Of a stretch of 64,000 bases of DNA, positions 1 through 10,300 are shown piece by piece. Positions within the stretch are counted from its first letter, which is position 1, and every line of letters starts with the position of its first letter. This DNA is from Rostratula benghalensis (lineage: Eukaryota > Chordata > Aves > Charadriiformes > Rostratulidae): positions 1,499,103 to 1,563,102 of the forward strand of contig VXAI01000164.1 of the NCBI GenBank assembly GCA_013399305.1. The letters run 5' to 3'. Under the pieces are notes generated by a model. That model saw only the letters and a list, made by a program, of their open reading frames with translations. It was not told the DNA's origin and did no database searches. A program made the position numbers and the translations under genes.

Positions 1-418
1 GTGATCAGGGGGCTGAAGTACCTCTCCTGTGAGGACAGGCTGAGGAAGCTGGGGCTGTTCAGCCTGGAGAAGGCTCTGGGGAGACCTTACAATGCCCTTC
101 CAGTTCCTAAAGGGGGCCTACAGAAGAGACGGAGAAGAAATCTTTACCAGGGAGTGGAGTGATAGAATGAGGGCTAACAGTTTTAAAAGTTAAAGAGGGG
201 AGATTTAAACTGGATATTAAGAAGAAATTATTTACTGTGAGAGTGCTGAGACACTGCCCAGAGGAGTTGTGGGTACTCCATCCCTGAAAGTGTTTAAGGC
301 CAGGGTAGATGGGGCTTGGAGCAACCTGGTCTAGGGGGAGGTGTCCCTGGCCGTAGCACGGAGGTTGGAACTTGATGATCTTCAAGGTCCCTTCCAACTC
401 TAACCAGTCTATGATTTA
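1..418 (+). repeat. CR1 LINE 3' fragment
   Basis: Sequence typical of the 3' part of a CR1 non-LTR retrotransposon in sense orientation: the 'ctcctgtgaggacaggctga' block near the left edge, the 'ggggaggtgtccctggcc' block near 340, and the terminal 'aaggtcccttccaactctaa' followed by 'tctatgattta'. It is cut by the window edge, so its true 5' end is unknown. It lies inside the first intron of NDUFV3 and opposite to that gene's direction. No intact reading frame remains. Confidence 0.9.
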
Positions 419-582
419 ACGACAACCAAAGGGACAAAGAAGCATCTTACTCGGTGGCGGCGCCGAGGGCGTCCCGGAGCCCACCGGCCTGGTGCAAAGC
501 GCCGCCGAGGGGGCCATCTCTCCCAGCCCCCAGGCCTCCAGCCTCAACACCTGCAAGGCACCGGAGAAAACAAATGATCGAA

Positions 583-838
583 NNNNNNNNNNNNNNNNNN
601 NNNNNNNNNNNNNNNNNNNNNNNNNNNNNNNNNNNNNNNNNNNNNNNNNNNNNNNNNNNNNNNNNNNNNNNNNNNNNNNNNNNNNNNNNNNNNNNNNNNN
701 NNNNNNNNNNNNNNNNNNNNNNNNNNNNNNNNNNNNNNNNNNNNNNNNNNNNNNNNNNNNNNNNNNNNNNNNNNNNNNNNNNNNNNNNNNNNNNNNNNNN
801 NNNNNNNNNNNNNNNNNNNNNNNNNNNNNNNNNNNNNN
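583..838. other. Assembly gap (256 N)
   Basis: A run of 256 undetermined bases in GC-rich sequence within NDUFV3 intron 1. Reading frames drawn across it are artefacts. The GC-rich context suggests a sequencing dropout, but the true length is unknown. Confidence 0.99.
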
Positions 839-902
839 AAAGGCCACCGAGATGAGCCGAGCCGAGCTCCTCCTTACCCCCGCCGCCCAGCCCGCCCCTT
901 AC

Positions 903-950
903 CTTGCGGGCAGCCGCCCGGCCGCAGCCCACCAGCGAGGGAGCCGCCAT
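903..950 (-). CDS. NDUFV3: NDUFV3 first coding exon (partial gene)
   Basis: The exon encodes 16 residues, MAAPSLVGCGRAAARK, and is followed on the minus strand by a strong donor (GTAAGG) in phase 0. The human protein begins MAAPCLLRQGRAGALK with, as remembered, the same exon length. NDUFV3 is a small accessory subunit at the flavoprotein arm of mitochondrial respiratory complex I. The arginine/alanine-rich start fits the beginning of a mitochondrial presequence. Downstream exons would lie before position 1 and are not visible. The start codon sits inside an AAGATGGCGGC element. Identification rests on 16 residues plus conserved synteny: NDUFV3 is divergent from WDR4 in human as well. Confidence 0.82.
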
Positions 951-1092
951 CTTAGTTTAGGCCCGGACGCTTTAGCCTCATCCCTCCCGGTAGGCGAGGC
1001 CTAAACCGCCCCCTCAAATGACGTCGTTTCTTCCTCTGGTGACGTCTGTACTCCGCGCCCGTTGTGGCGGCCGCACGTGGCGCCGTTGACGC
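951..1092. promoter_or_regulatory. Bidirectional NDUFV3/WDR4 promoter
   Basis: Only 142 bases separate the NDUFV3 start codon (minus strand, 948-950) from the WDR4 start codon (1093). Visible motifs are two CRE-like TGACGTC sites (1019-1025 and 1040-1046), an E-box CACGTG (1074-1079), an ETS-type ttcttcc run between the CREs, and a YY1-type AAGATGGCGGC element overlapping the NDUFV3 start on the minus strand. No TATA box is seen. This fits a housekeeping CpG promoter shared by divergent genes. The transcription start sites are inferred, not seen. Confidence 0.8.
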
Positions 1093-1229
1093 ATGGAGGG
1101 CGGCGATGGCGGCGGGGGCGGCGGCGGGGGGCGCAGCCCCGGTGCCAGCCCGGCGCTGGCGCTCCGCGGGGCCCTTATGGCCGCCGGCGCTGGAGGCCGG
1201 CTCCTGGCGGCGCGGTACAGGGAGGCCGG
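1093..1229 (+). CDS. WDR4: WDR4 coding exon 1
   Basis: Encodes residues 1-45 plus two bases. It opens with MEGGD followed by eight glycines, then [20 protein letters not shown], which aligns gaplessly with the human N-terminal strand (GLALCGQTLVV...FLAT). The donor is GG|GTCAGT at 1230. The alternative CG|GTACAG donor at 1215, in the same phase, would remove five residues and break the alignment. The exact donor is therefore likely but not certain. Confidence 0.8.
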
Positions 1230-1315
1230 GTCAGTGGCGGGGCGGCGGGACGGGCCATGGGGCCGAGCGGCGGCGGGGAAGGCCGCAGGCGCGGGGCTTT
1301 AGCCCTTCCATGTGT

Positions 1316-1358
<43 letters not shown>

Positions 1359-4300
1359 TGTGTGTGTGTATGTGTGTGTGTGTGTATGTGTGTGTGTGTG
1401 CCTGCTATTGCTGAAATATCCCAGTAAAGTCTTAACGGTTTTCTGGCACCATTATGCACGTCACCGGTGCGTGAACAACGCGGGGAATGGTAGTGACGAA
1501 TAGGTTCAGCCGCTATAAGTGTGTGCTGTCTTACGTTGAGCTCCCTGCCGGTGTAGAAAGACCCAGGAAAGAGCGCTCTTGCAATTTAGTACTCTGCCGT
1601 CTCCTGATTCATTTCGCCTTCTCCTGTCTGTCCCATAAATGGCGTGGGTTTTGTCTAACCCAGGATAGAGCCTGTCTTAAGTTCTGTGCAGCAGCAGCCA
1701 CTTCAATCTCTGCCTGCGCTCGTTACTGGAAGTGTCTGACAGAACACACCGGGATCTGAAACTTTTCCCTTTGTCGGGGCAGGCAGTGCTGGTCTGTTCC
1801 ACACCTGCAGAGCTTCAGCTTATGTTTTCTTCATAACTTTCCGATGGCAGCAGAGGAGAGAGTGGGAAGTTACCCTGTGGAACAGGTTGCCCAGAGAAGT
1901 TGTGGATGCCCCATTCCTGGAAGTGTTCAAGGCCAGGCTGGATGGGGCTTTGAGCAACCTGCTCTAGTGGGAGGTGTCCCTGCCCATGGCAGGGGGGTTG
2001 GAACTTGATGATCTTTAAGGTCCCTTCCAACCCTAACCATTCTGTGATACCCCTGACAATAAAAGAACAAGTACACATTGATCTAGAGGAGTTTGGGGAC
2101 ACTTGGCACTACTGAATGGTACCAACAGAAGAAAGAATTAATGTTACAAATATTTTAACCATTATTTAACGGTTAAATGACAGTTACTTTGCCAACAGGT
2201 GATGATTTCTTTTTTTAGTGTATGTGTGCAATCCAAAGTTTTGAGCTCTTACTGCATTTGTAGCACTTTGGGACCCCGTTTTGTGAGGGGATGGTGTTTC
2301 CTAAGATGGGGGTCAGTTGCATAAATAATTGCAAAATATCGTGTTAGAGAAGAGTTGACAGTCTCTGTGGTTAAGCTCATGGCTGTCCTAGTTCCATTGT
2401 TTTTAATCTGTTGTTTTTGTCATTTGTAGTGATGATAGTCTCTTCTTGTACGATTGTATCAATGCGGAGAAGATGTTAGGAAATAAAAGGTAAGAAAGTG
2501 TGCTTAGGCAGCCTGCTGTTTTCCTAGGGGGTGCATCTCCTTCCTTCTGAGGTTATGTGGCAGTGAAGATAATAAAAGAAAGTTGTGGGATGACTCCTTG
2601 ATCGGGTGATAGCTAGGTTGGTTTTGCTAACCCTGGTGGATATACATGTATGTATGTATTTCTTTGTTTCTGTTTCATGCTGTAGTCTGTACATCTTTTT
2701 GGTTTTTAGAGAAACACCAGTAGTATAGTCAATTATTCTGTATGACTTCTCGGTCAAGACGTTTATGGGAAAATGCTCTGGTTTTTATTAGACCGTCTCA
2801 GACAGTTTGAAAAATACAAACCAGTACACAACTCCTCATTTGGGTCTATTCTACAGGTCATGAGATTTCAAAAAACTGAAAAAGTCTCTCTTAGTCTGCA
2901 TTTGATTTGTGGACATGGTTTTACCTATAGCCAGTTTTAGTGTTTGCCCCTAAATTTGTATCAAGATCTGTTAGCACAGACCCCAGCATGTGTTTTTAAG
3001 CTGGTGATAATGCCGGCTTAGACCTTATATCAGTTTCCTTTTTCTTGGCTTTTTACTTTGCATTAATGTTCAAGGTGACTCAACATTTTTAAGTACAAAA
3101 GTACAAATACAACTTTTGGCTTTGTGCTTTGTTTTTCATGCTTCTTGATGGTGTGAGAACAACCTTCTGTTCTTGGGGATTTCAGTAACTCTCAGGCTGT
3201 AAACTGTTGTTCACTTTCTCTCTATTAGGCAGGATGGAAACCCAACAGATAAAGGAACTGATGACATCCTAGCTTTTGCCTTCTCCCCATCAGGAGACTA
3301 TTTTGCCTTGACAGATGACAGCAAACGTCTGATTTTGTTCCATACGAAGCCTTCCTGGGAATGTGTTAGTGTCAGGTAAGGAAGCAGGATGTCACATGTC
3401 ACTTTGTTATGGAATTACAGCTGTTTTAATTAAAAGTTGTAAACCAGTAGTACTTAGGATGTTGCCATTTTTTATCACAAAGCTTCCTCTTTTTTTTTTT
3501 TTTTTTCTCCTCCTCTACTTGCTTGAACAAATTTAATGTTCTTAGGAATTCAAAGGTATTTGTCAAGAAGTGATGTGTGGTATGCCCCATGCCAAGAATG
3601 GGAGTGTAGATGTTTGTATCATTGGCCAAGGAAAGGATAATCTATTTTCTTATTCCAGAAGGCAGTATTTGCATCTTTAAGAAATGAAACTTTACCTGAT
3701 TCTAGTGAACACTGAGGTTTGGCCTGTAAGAGCAATACTGAGGAATTTGGCGAGTGTACTGTCTGGTTCTGTTGATTTGGAGGAGAAGATGTTTTGAGGA
3801 GTTTGTGAACTCTCCTAAAAGCGTATCATTAGACATGCTGCCAATTGTTTCCCTTCTGTAGTATGGTCCTCTTGAGAAAAGAGTCTGTAACTGTCCACCA
3901 GAGGTCCTCCAGTTACAAGTTTTCTGTTGCTGCTGTGCTGCTGATTGTGACAATTGTCTGGGAAAGAAAAAAAAAAAAAAAAAGGACCATGAAGGACTTC
4001 CTAGGAAGGTACCTCAGTGTGTGATGTCTGGATTTCCAGTGATCTGACATACTTCTGGTCATCTGAGGCCCTGGTTACAAACCAAAATGGAGTCTCTGTC
4101 AGCTTGGCTGTGTGCATAGGGTACATCATGGGCTTTTGATGGGCTAACTGATATTGTAAAGAGTAAGAAATTGCAACTCCCCCACCCCACCCAAAATGGC
4201 AAATTGTGTTCATTCTGTGTTCTGTCTTCCTTCCTGCCCTGCCCTGTATGTCTTGCCTTTAATACACCATTAGAAAATTATCTGATGTTTCAGTTTTTGC

Positions 4301-7300
4301 AAAAAGATAAATGAGGATCACAACTGGATAATTTGGGACTGTTGCTACTTCCTAGGAGGAAATTGGGAATACAGGCAAAAGAATGCCAAACTTGAGATAT
4401 GTAACTTGCAAGCTGTATAAAAGCTCTCAGGTGGTGCTAGCTTTTGTAATCAGCTGATTTTAGACAAGGGGAACTTTTGAAGCTTTGAGTTTAAGATCAA
4501 AGGCAGTACAATGAATTTGGAGCAAGGTGTTTCCTTGTTGGCAAGGTAACCTATTTTGAAACTATAAACCTATTTTGAAACTGCCCGAGCCTGCAATGTG
4601 CTAGTGGGCATCCTCGTCTGACATCTTTTGCCATTGCTACCATGTTCCTTAGAATTTCTGTCATCCTATCTGAAGTACAGTATATTATTCTTTTGTCTCC
4701 AGACGGTCACTGAATTTCGGAGTAGGTGAATAGAAATGTCCATTCCCTATCATCCCCCCTGAAAGCCCACCTGGCTGTGTCCAGCTTTGAAGTCCTCAAC
4801 ACAGGAAGGACATGGGCCTGTTGGAACGGGTGCAGCAGAGGGCCATGAAGATGATCAGAGAGCTGGAACACCTCTCCTATGAGGACAGGCTGAGAGTTGG
4901 GGTTGCTCAGCCTGGAGAAGGCTCCAGAGAGATCTTACAAGGGCCTTCCTGAAAGGGGCTGACAGGAGAGATGGAGAGGGACTCGGGGAGTGATGGGATA
5001 GGATGAGGTGCAGTGTTTGTAAACTGAAAAAGGAAACATTTAGATTAGATATTAGGAAGAAATTCTTTGCTGTGATGGTGTTGAGACACTAGAACAGGTT
5101 GCCCAAAGAAGTTGTGGATGCCCCATTCCCAGAAGTGTTCAAGATCATTCTGGATGGGGCTTTGAGCAACCTGGTCTAGAGGGAGGTGTCCCTGCCCATG
5201 GCAGGGGGCTTGGAACTCAATGATCTTTAAGGTCCCTTCCAACTCTTAACCATTCTGTGATTAGATGATCCCTGGTGTCCACAGTCCTTTGTCAACACAG
5301 AGGACATAGAGGGGTTTGGAAAACAGGCCTTATGAAAAGATAACAGTGATAACAATAGCTGTTAATTTGCAAAAGCATACTCCAGACTAAGTGATTAAAC
5401 TGTGGTAAAAACTTGTTTTCTGACGTCTGGGGTCCTTATATTTATCTGAATATTTGCAAGAAACCTGCTATACTGGCAAACAGAACTATAAGTTACTGGC
5501 AGATGATGAAGGAAAGTTGGAGTTCACATTTGGGTCTTTGCCTGGACAAGGTTCCCTGAGACTGTGTGTCTCTGACTTTGCCTGTGAGAGTCCGTGAGGC
5601 TCCTTTTATAGCACAAAGTGGCAACTGGAGAAACAGTTTCAACATGTTTTTTAGATGTATTGCTGCAAAGGATTTTTACCAGGAGAACTCCTACTTTGTC
5701 TTCTCTTTCCTATGTTTAACTTGTATTTTTTTTACAGGGAGTGCAAGAACATCTACCATCTTTCTGTTGGGCTGTCGAGGCAAGATGCTCAGTTGAAAAA
5801 GTACACAAGCAAAATGCAGGCATGCAGCTTTAATGATGCCTCCTTCTTTTTCTCCCACCTCCTCAGGTGTTTTCTATTACATAGTTTAGTCACTTAATAG
5901 GTCTCAAAGGTGCTATTTTGTCCCCTTACCATTATTGTTGTTGCCATTTCAAGAATGTTACATCTGAGAGCCTTTAATCTAGTCCCTTGGTTTGTTTGGG
6001 TCTGAATCCAGACTTGCTGAAGCTGCCATCTAGCTCTGGTCAAACCGTGCCTTTTTTCTTTCAGGTTGGTGAAAAGGAGATGCACTTCCCTGATAATTAC
6101 AGCTGCAGATGATAAGATTCTGGTTGCAGACAAGTCTGGTGATGTCTATTCTTACTCAATAACAGAACCCCAAGCAGAAGGAAAACTTGAGCTTGGTCAT
6201 TTGTCTCTGCTATTGGATGTGGTAAGTATGTGCCTCCCTGTAGTTAGTGTACAAATCTGCATTCCTACTTGTGTTTGGGTCTTTCACTGTTACTATTGTC
6301 TGTAATTTGGGAGTTCTCTTTTATATAACTGAAGTATGTGGTCTGGATTTCTTCCTACTGAGTTTGCATTTGCAGAGTTTGGTAAGGAAAGAAGCTTACC
6401 AAAGGGTTATATATTGTGGGAGTGTGCATGTTCAAAAAGTCTTCATGATACAGTCACGGAAGACTTGATGCTGGAATATATATGGGACTTTGCCCAGTCT
6501 ATCATGTCAGTTGAGCTCTTCAATCTGATAAGTTTCTTTCTTTTTTAAGATGCAGTGGGACTTGTGTCTGTAGCTTTAGAGCTCAGTGGCTTTCACTGGA
6601 CCTGGTGGTCAGTGTTGCTTGCCTTAAGTGGGAAAGTTACTGCCGTAAAGATTTATGCTTCTGTTGTCAGTAGAAAAGCATGGCTTAATGCTTGCATCTG
6701 CCATTGAGAGTCATGAGAAGCAGATAGTTTACTGCTTAAATGTGGGTTGTTTTGTTTTGTTTTTTTTCTTCTCATGACTTGGAAGAATTATGTTAAAACA
6801 AACATTAAACTGATGGGCACTAAAACTCTCCCTTTACCAACAGGCACTGAGTCCTGATGACCAATATATTCTAACTGCAGACAGAGATGAGAAGATCAGA
6901 GTGAGCTTGACAAAGGCTCCTTATTACATTGTGGCCTACTGTCTAGGACACAAAGAGTAAGTTTATTGTGTGCAAACATTCCTGTATGCAGCCCTTTGCT
7001 GTGCCTCAATTAATGAAATCTTAATCTTCTTAAATCACATTAAACAACAGCTAGGTCTATGTTAGAATCATAAAATGGTTTGGGTCAGCAGGGACCTTTA
7101 AAGGTCATCTAGTCCAACTCCCATTCAATAAGCAGGGATGTTGCCAACTACATCAGGTTGCTCAGAGTCCCGGCCAACCTGCCCTTGAATGTTTACAGAG
7201 ATGGGGCATCTTCCACCTCTCTGGCAACCTGTTCCATCCTCATGATAAAATTAAAAAAAAAAAGGACGTCTTATATCTAGTCTGAGTCTACGATTTTGGT

Positions 7301-10300
7301 TTAAAACTATTACCCCTTGTCCTGTCACAACAGACCTTACTAAAAAGTCTGCCTTCATCTTTCTTATAAGCCCCCTTTCAGTACTGAAGGCCACAATAAG
7401 GTCTTTCCAGAGCCTTCTCTTCTCCATGCTGAACAACCCCAAATCTCTCAGCCTGCCCTCACAGGAGAGGTGCTCCAGGGCCTCTGATAATTTTTGTGAT
7501 CTTCTGGAGCCACTTCCAACAGATCCATGCTTTACCTGTGCTGAGTGCCCCAGAGCTGGGGCCTTGCCAGAGTGGAGTACAGGGGCAGAATCGCCTCCCA
7601 TAACTTGCTGCCCACAAGAGACTACAGACCCTGGAGATCGTTAGTCTGAAAGAGGGAAGTCTTCAGACTTAGTCTTTGTGGTTCAAATAGATGCTAATCT
7701 AATACCATCTCAGTACTGAGCTCACACTTGGAGGTTCTGTGGTAATATAAAAAACCCCAGCTGTATCAATAGGAGGGATAGACCACCCTTTCTGCTTGGA
7801 CATTATACTGCAGTGAGCTAGAGGTGGCAAAATGGTCCCATAAAATAGATTCAAGAAATCATGCTTCATAATAGCCTTTCTAGTAGTTTGTGTTTTTCTT
7901 GAGATTGGTTCAGTTGCTATTGAAGTAATTGAGATGGTTCTTGCTATTGCAAGAAGATTTAGGCAAGTAAAAGGATCTGTGGAAAGTGGATCATAGTGTA
8001 TATCCCTGTAGAAAGATGATGTTCAACTGTGTTTTTAAGTGTAGTAAAATGTAGGGGTCACTATGCATGAAAATAGGTAGGATAACCCTTCCCTTCCACC
8101 TCTTCCACCCTAAAGTGGAATTACTAATTGCAATGATCTGAAGAGTGGAAGACAGCAAAGCATCCTGCTAGCTCTACTGATGTGATTCAGATGTGCTCTG
8201 AAATACTAGGAGATGGGTTGTTCTTTTGGTATAGGAATAGGGGCCATCTTCTAGACAGTGTATCAGGACTTCCTTTTCAGCCTGTAGAAGGGACTGTACT
8301 TTCCCTTTTCTTCTCCGTGGTCTTTTCCCATGAAGAAGACATAAATGGCAAGCAGACTTTTTAACAAGACTTTTCCCTCTGCATTTTGCTGCTTAAAATG
8401 TCTGCCAGTTGTGGTATTAACAAAGTCTCTTGACTTTTTGCCTTCCCACCTCTATGTGGGTTTTTGGGCTTTTAGAGGTTTTTGGTATTGGTTGTTAGGG
8501 CTTTTGAGTAGGTTAAGGGGATTGTGCAGACTTTTTTTTTTTAGAGTGGCCACTGCTACATTTTTGAAGTCCACAGTGACAAGGTAGCAGAGATGATAAA
8601 ACCCTGCCCTGGGCAGAGAACATACCTAATTCTGCTTGTGTGGCCACTGAGTTACTTAGGGATAACACCATCATTCCAGGCCCATTCTTTCATAAGATGA
8701 TGCAACATGGTTCAGTTAACTCCCTATATTGTGTCCACACAAAGACCTTATTAGTGGCCACAGAGTGGAAAGGTACTTAGTGTATATTGATGGAAATATA
8801 TTTTTAAAATTCAATACTTAAATTAGGAATGAATAAGCAAAGAGTTACATAAAGTAGGTATAATCATCTCGTTTCATGCTTCTGGAGTTTCTTCTTTCAA
8901 TGGGGTGCATGGTGATTCTTGCTGGATCTGTTATGCCTGCATGCACTCACCATTACTGCTTAGTCATGAAAATTTGTATTATAGTGACCAGATCTCTTCC
9001 TTCCTTTTTTTCTCTTTCTTTTTAAAAATTATGTTTGTTTTCAAAACCAATACTGTCTCTCTGAGGTAATGTTCTGCTTGGGTCACTACATTTTAAGTCG
9101 CTGAGTTGTCAGATAATAAAAAACTCCAGAAGCTCTGGTCCTTGTCACTCAGCAAAGGGAAGTCATAGTAGACAGCAGTATTACATACTTCTGAAAAACA
9201 AAGTTTCTGGCTGAATGTAGACACCGGTGATAAATTGCCATGTGCTTGTTTTAAAATTTTGTAAAGATTGCTTTTGAGTAATCCCCAACTGGGATGGGAG
9301 AGATGTACATCACTGGTGTGTCGTAAAAGCATCTGGTAATTCATGTTTTCAATGTGCATCATGAGTTGTGACAGCAAAAAAGGTGCTTGAGTAAATCTGT
9401 CTCCATTGGCATTTTTTGGTCTAAATGGCAGTGTTCTCAGCTGGGAGGAAGTCAATAGCATTCCTTGAGCGCAGATGGGGAAATCATTTTTCTATTAAAT
9501 AGAAGGTCAGTAGTTTGTGTAGTGTTATGCTATATTAAGTATTGCAGACATACATTTTCTTCATCTTTTCTGGCTTGATGTGGAGAATCTGTTTGATCGT
9601 CTATTATAATATTATCTTTAAAATTGTTAGGTTTTCTTATTGTATGTGTTTGAAGACTAGTGTCACACAAGAGAGTTCAACTTTTGACTGCTTTCCCTTT
9701 AGGTTTGTAAGCAAAATACTTGTCATACCCAACTATCCTGATCTGCTATTGTCAGCTTCTGGGGTATGTATTCCAATTTCTTTAAAAAAAAAAAATTTTT
9801 CTTGAAAGTTTAGCCTTTAAGATCATGGTTTGCTTGAGTTTCCCCCAAGTTGTTTGGGATACTTGGAATACTCTCTTGTGGTTTCCAGCATTCCCTTTCC
9901 CTCCTTTCCTTCCTCCCTCCCTACTTTTCTTAGCTTTCTATTCAGTGTTCAGCTGTTCTATTCCTAAATCATATTTTTAGCCTTTTATTGTTGTTTACAG
10001 CAAGGCTAGCTTCTTATTAAGGTCTCTGGGATAGAGAAATAGTGAAGTCCTCAGTGTGTCTTCATCATTAACACTTCCTTTGCAGCATAGACAAACTTTA
10101 ATCATCATACTATTTAAAGAACTTTAAAGCAAATGGATATTGTGCCAGCCTGCTGTGATAATGAGTGTCCTGAGAATTGATGGCCTTAGACTCACAGATA
10201 TATATATTTTTTTAGAGCTCTTAAGAAAACTGGTCTTTCTTCACTCTCCAACTTGTTTTCCCTTTTGAGACTTGTTCTGCAGTATGTCCTCATCTCTTAT

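Larger units (their letters stand above)
440..1310. promoter_or_regulatory. CpG-rich island spanning NDUFV3/WDR4 5' ends
   Basis: Very GC- and CpG-rich sequence surrounds the first coding exons of the two divergent genes, in contrast to the AT-rich DNA on both sides. It is interrupted by the assembly gap at 583-838. It includes part of NDUFV3 intron 1, NDUFV3 exon 1, the shared promoter, WDR4 exon 1 and the start of WDR4 intron 1, and ends abruptly at the TG-repeat near 1311. Boundaries are by eye; CpG observed/expected was not computed. Confidence 0.8.
1230..2429 (+). other. WDR4 intron 1
   Basis: Starts in the CpG island, then holds a long TG repeat (1311-1400), about 450 bases of unique sequence, and a CR1 fragment (1876-2049). 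No coding signal was seen. Confidence 0.75.
2490..6064 (+). other. WDR4 introns 2 and 3
   Basis: Intron 2 (2490-3228) is plain unique sequence. Intron 3 (3376-6064) carries poly-T and poly-A tracts (near 3490 and 3965) and the CR1 fragment at 4800-5262. Nothing else was recognised, apart from exon 3 which interrupts this span. Confidence 0.7.

Noticed and set aside
416..1004. Several long frames running through the N gap
   Set aside because: They are open only because undetermined bases are translated as unknown residues; just the 903-950 minus-strand exon is supported.
1062..1427. Alternative plus-strand frames (starting 1062 and 1064) over WDR4 exon 1 and the TG repeat
   Set aside because: GC-rich and repeat-driven openness. 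The frame from 1093 is the only one that aligns with human WDR4 and joins exon 2 in phase.
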